From contig CM042696.1 of NCBI GenBank assembly GCA_023614405.1, positions 334,605,211-334,669,210 on the forward strand: DNA of 64,000 nt, in the 5' to 3' direction. Below are positions 60,381-64,000 of this stretch, piece after piece; the stretch's first letter is position 1; each line of letters begins with the position of its first letter. This stretch comes from Avena insularis (lineage: Eukaryota; Streptophyta; Magnoliopsida; Poales; Poaceae). The notes below the pieces were generated by a model that ran no database searches, was not told the DNA's origin, and worked only from the letters and a program-made list of their open reading frames with translations. A program made the position numbers and the translations under genes.

Positions 60381-60593
60381 CCACATAATTGCACCAGGGG
60401 GGGGGGTTCTTCCCCCTCCTCACTTTTTCTCTCATATTGGCTCTCCAAACCCCTTAAAACCCATCTAGAATTCTTGATTCTTTGTGGATTTCGTTTGTTG
60501 GAGTTGGCGAATCAACAGATTGGTATGTTTCTCTTCCTATCCATGCTGTATTTTTAGATTTCCATGGTTGAAACTCTCACATTGATCTAGTGG
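60381..60593 (+). other. Leader-like DNA before the D extra ORF
   Basis: A run of nine G (60398-60406) is followed by a pyrimidine-rich stretch (ttcttccccctcctcacttt), like a plant 5' leader, then AT-rich DNA to the ATG at 60594. No TATA box is convincing. Confidence 0.4.
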
Positions 60594-61977
60594 ATGAACT
60601 CAAGCTTGTTTTGTTTTTTCCTTTTGATTTCTCATGTTATGATTAAATTTTTCCACGTAGAATTGTTCGTATATCATGTAGAAACTATATGCCTAAGGTT
60701 TCATGGTGAAAATTTTCAGTGTATCAAGATGAACAAAATTGGTAGCATTTTTTGCAAGAGAATGCGCCAACGTGGCGAGAGTTCGGGGCACTGGGCTGAG
60801 CTCAACATCAAGTTGGCCATGGTTTCATCAAGGACGGTGATGCCCACATGTTGGGCCGATGATAGCTTTCTCACCGCGGCAGGGTTGAGGGCGGACTTCG
60901 ACCTCATGTGTGCAAATTCAAGGCTAGCACTACTCACCTATGCAAGCCACAATACCTACACCGAGCTCACCTATGAGTTCCTTGCCTCTTTCTACGATGA
61001 CCACAAGGAGAAAGGTAATGCGTGCATGGTAAGCTTCACCATGAACCAGCAGCATTATGAAATAACTTTTGAACAATTTTGTGATGCTTTTGTCTTTCCT
61101 CATGATGGGGAGACAACTGTTAAAAATTTATATAGCGTCTCAAGTGGAGAAACTTGGGAGTTTATTTATGTTAACGGTGGCAGGGACTTTTACCAGAAGA
61201 AGATGTCCACCATTCAGAACCCAACAATTTGGTACTATGCCTTGTTCCTCGCCAATACACTGCTGGGAAGAGGAGATACTGGTTCCATGGCCAATGCAGA
61301 CATGGCTATGATCACCAAGGCACTCTTCCCCAATGCACCGCAAAACCCCAATTCTGTGACTACTCCTCCAGCACATTCGCCACAAGAGCAACAAAAATAA
61401 AGGTGGCATTACATTACCTATGATGCAACCTGTTGACGGCTACAAACTTATGGATGTCAAATATTTATGTTCTTGTGGCTTCCTCGGTGTTTACCGAGCT
61501 TAGAAGAGGCTCCGAGCATATTAATTTGGTTGTCTTGGTGATGCATAGGTTGAGAAGGTTCCGTTGCCCTGTCCACAAGCCTTCTCGATTGTGGCGAAGG
61601 ACAATTGGATCCTCACCAAGGATCAAATGGTGGAGATCATGGCTAAATTCCAGCCTGATCAAGAAGAAGATGAAGAAGGAGAGTAGCAGGATGAGCAGGA
61701 GCAGGAGCTGGAATACAACCCTGCTTGGGAGGGATAGTAGCAGCAACAAGGGGGATCCTAGGACCCATGGCCCAATCAGCTGCAGCAGGGGTTCAACTAC
61801 GTCCCCTATCAAGAGTTTCAGCAGCTCAATCAGCATGTTGGGGACATTGATCACACGCTACAAGGAGTGAATGAGGATGTTAGTGCCTTAACTCACAACT
61901 TTAGTCACTTCATGACCCACTTCCCCGACTGCTACCAGCAGTATCTGCACCCGCCGCTGAACGACGGCAACAACTGA
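60594..61977 (+). pseudogene. D extra ORF, ATHILA-ORF1-like, broken
   Basis: It is open from ATG 60594 to TAA 61398-61400 (268 residues); the true start may be ATG 60732 or 60762. The conserved core is FLTAAGLRADFDLMCANSRL, ELTYEFLASFYDD, VSFTMNQQHYEITFEQFCDA, the same organisation as the ATHILA ORF-1 family in grass elements, and WYYALFLANTLLGRGDTGSM. A frameshift near 61350-61390 moves coding to another frame (KGGITLPMMQPVDG, then VEIMAKFQPDQEEDEEGE). A glutamine-rich C-terminal tail with three TAG codons ends at TGA 61975-61977 (HPPLNDGNN). In Athila elements such ORFs occupy the env position, and their function is unknown. Confidence 0.78.
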
Positions 61978-61992
61978 GCCTGGATTTAGCCT

Positions 61993-62006
61993 AAGCTTGG
62001 GGGAGG
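61993..62006 (+). promoter_or_regulatory. Internal purine tract after the D extra ORF
   Basis: aagcttgggggagg closely follows the stop codon and resembles the 3' purine tract (aagcttaggggagt at 63374). A short inverted repeat (ggaggttt and aacctcc) follows immediately. It may be a second plus-strand priming site or the end of an older structure. Confidence 0.5.
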
Positions 62007-63373
62007 TTTGAAAAACCTCCAAAACTTGCATTCATATTTTTATTTCATCTTTTGATTTATTTTACTTCTTCAAAATTACATGTTTACATTCAGTTTGCAT
62101 TCCCAAATCAAAAACACACAAAAAAAGTAGTTGTACCCTTTATTGCAAATTTGTTTCTTTGTTTCTCTCGGAGATTGCTCAAATTTCAGGTGACTTTGCA
62201 ATAGGGAAATATAGAGGGGATTCGACTCAAGTACGAGAAAGAAGCAAGAAAGAGGATGTATCACATTCCTTTCATCACCTTTTCTGCAACTTTAAATTGA
62301 TCTTACAATTATTTACTCACTTGCACTTGATCCACTCCCCACTTAGCTTGCTATCCTATAAATTCTATACCTTTGCTAGTGTCTCCTTTTTAGCTTTAAA
62401 TAATGAGCAATGAACTTGGTTGAAAATATTTTCGACATTTTTACAACAAGAAAAAGCATCCAAACATTGAATCGAGTCCATGTTTAGCCCAAAGGATTTG
62501 ATTTTAGAACTACTCAACCGCATTTGAGCTTAATGTAAATAGACTCGATAGCACTCTTGAATGAAATTGTCTGATAAAATGGATGCTTCGAAGTAGTAGA
62601 GATTATGCCACTGCTTTTTATAATAATTACACTAAGATATTGCTTTACACGTGTCATTACAACACTATCGTGCTCCATGGGGAACTATTAACTCCGCTAG
62701 CCAACGAACGATCTAAATGTGGGAAACCACTTGATTTCGGCTATTGAGTTATATAAGCGTATGTAGCATCAATGCTATGATGCGTAAAATTTTAGTGTCC
62801 TTGTGGTTTCACGTTCCAAGTGAAGTTGTAGTACTCCTCTTACCCACTATTGCACAACAATTATTTATTGGCATGGTCACGAGTGCGCAACACAGTCCCA
62901 ATTAACATGTTAAAAACAGTGGCATGACTTCTCTATGAAAGGGCTGAAGTTTTTAAAAAACTAGGAAAGGAAAAAGGTGCTTTAAGAGTCTTGAAATTTT
63001 GACGTGGGAATAGATGAGTTTTTCTTAAATTGAATGCTTTTGGTGCCAACTTGAGTACTCTTAATTGATTAAAGAAGCAAGAGCAAAAAGTCTTCATCTC
63101 TCAACAAAGAGAGACACCAAAAGAATCTGTTTCACTTTCCTAGCTAAACCTTTGACACTTGCTCGGGCATATGATTTATTTGCTAGAAATATATATGTGG
63201 TTAGGAAGTGGACTCAATGCAATCTTGTGAATACTTGTATGATAATATTTAAGATGGCAAGAATTGTGACGAAAAGAATTTGACACCAATTCGAGCTTGT
63301 AAGTTCTTTTATTTCAGTATCGAATCTCCGCTATTCTGCCTTATTTTCTTGTCACTCAAGGCGAGCAACATCT
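62007..63373. other. D 3' spacer, noncoding
   Basis: About 1.37 kb separates the internal purine tract from the 3' LTR. It is AT-rich, with no recognised ORF, which is usual between the last ORF and the LTR in Athila-like elements. Confidence 0.55.
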
Positions 63374-63387
63374 AAGCTTAGGGGAGT
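63374..63387 (+). promoter_or_regulatory. D polypurine tract
   Basis: aagcttaggggagt is immediately followed by TGATAGCTGTG, the 3' LTR start. The aagctt-gggga form is typical of Athila. Confidence 0.88.
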
Positions 63388-64000
63388 TGATAGCTGTGAG
63401 ATTCAACATATTTTTGATGGTTTTTATTGATGGCCGTTTTCTAGCTTTACCTAATGCTAGTACTTCGGTAGCGAAGAAAACTTGGTTTCTAATATGTGTT
63501 TCAGGTTTTGAACATCAATAGAAGGTTTTAACAAGAGAAACACAATATTCAGGCGAAAAAAGCAAGTCTCTTTTTTGAAGCAATCAGGGGAAGCATATGG
63601 AAGATTTAACGAGCAACTATACGGCAGAAATATTTTTCCGGTCCTATAGTTTCCCCCGTATAGCTTCCGCTGCCTCCGTCTTGTCAAATGGGACAAATTT
63701 TGTGAAGCGGCCACACAGGAAATCATAACACAATAGCCGCCATCCCAACCAGAAAGGAGAAAGAAGAGATCCGGAGAAGAAGGGGAAGACGTTCTTCATC
63801 TCGCTCCACGATCTTCGACCTCCTAGCCATCAAACCATCATAGCCATTACTTATACTTGAGAGAGAGAGAGATCTTCACTTTGCAAGATTAGGGTTTGAG
63901 ATTGTTTCTTCCTATCATGAATTGTGTTGGATTACTTTTCTATTCTTATTGTGTATCTCCACAGTAATATCAAGAAGAACGCTCTTTATTTAATCATATC
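63388..64000 (+). repeat. D 3' LTR, first 613 bp
   Basis: It matches 55706 onward with scattered differences. It includes one dyad repeat unit at about 63602-63690 with aactatacggc and a degraded second arm (tcctatagtt). It is cut by the window end. Confidence 0.92.

Larger units (their letters stand above)
55706..64000 (+). mobile_element. D: Athila-like gypsy element without RT and IN, 3' end outside the window
   Basis: The LTR start TGATAGCTGTGAGAT occurs at 55706 and again at 63388 after the purine tract. The tRNA-Asp type primer site, Athila-style Gag and protease, an ATHILA-ORF1-like gene downstream, and the aagcttrgggga purine tract fit the Athila lineage. RT, RNase H and integrase are absent: about 1 kb of noncoding and repeat DNA lies between protease and the extra gene. 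It would therefore depend on another element. The probable left target bases are cacta (55701-55705). Confidence 0.85.

Noticed and set aside
60398..60406. Run of nine G as a functional G-quadruplex
   Set aside because: A single G run is not enough for an intramolecular quadruplex. No neighbouring runs of three or more G complete it.

Overview
The window is nuclear DNA of a grass, most probably a Pooideae grass. The left-hand element has the LTR terminus and internal layout of the BARE/WIS/Angela copia superfamily. The other elements are the Tat-, Tekay- and Athila-like gypsy types usual in intergenic DNA of large grass genomes. I found no host gene, tRNA, rRNA or bacterial feature. Almost all of the 64 kb can be assigned to LTR retrotransposons and their remnants, and every coding region is broken by stops or frameshifts.

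Layout, left to right. (1) 1-7158: a BARE/Angela-like copia element on the + strand. Its 5' LTR is cut by the window edge, its gag-PR-IN-RT-RNH is decayed, and its 3' LTR is complete. It sits inside the 5' LTR of the next element. (2) 7159 to about 17800: A1, an old Tat-lineage gypsy with a tRNA-Lys primer site, gag, PR, RT, RNase H, a second RNase H, IN and a long antisense gene. (3) About 17801-18520: unassigned junction DNA. (4) 18521-25444 plus 54199-54785: A2, a second and better preserved Tat-lineage element. It starts abruptly inside IN and is followed by an antisense gene with a Transposase_28-like domain and a split 3' LTR. (5) 25445-54198: B, a gypsy-like element with LTRs of about 6.4 kb and a 2.5 kb interior without gag or pol, inserted in the A2 LTR with target duplication ccgag. 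(6) 28582-42061: C, a Tekay/Del-type chromovirus with a coiled-coil pre-gag ORF and a chromodomain, inserted in the 5' LTR of B with target duplication cgcct. (7) 54786-55705: a decayed copia pol fragment abutted by A2 on one side and cut by D on the other. (8) 55706-64000: D, an Athila-like element with gag and protease, no recognisable RT, RNase H or IN, a tandem array of dyad-symmetric repeats that also occur in its LTRs, and an ATHILA-ORF1-like gene. Its 3' LTR is cut by the window end.

The nest is therefore at least four levels deep: copia fragment, then A2, then B, then C. C and B have target duplications that can be read directly. No gene in the window acts as part of a host pathway. 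Functionally these are Gag (particle), protease, reverse transcriptase/RNase H and integrase modules of separate elements, plus three accessory ORF types: the Tat antisense gene, the Tekay pre-gag coiled coil and the Athila extra ORF. Many premature stops are TAG where related elements have CAG or TGG, which fits decay of methylated cytosines.

The least expected structures are the dyad repeat array in D shared with its own LTRs, the A1/A2 chimera, the very large LTRs of B, and a 60-bp tandem array inside the A2 antisense gene.
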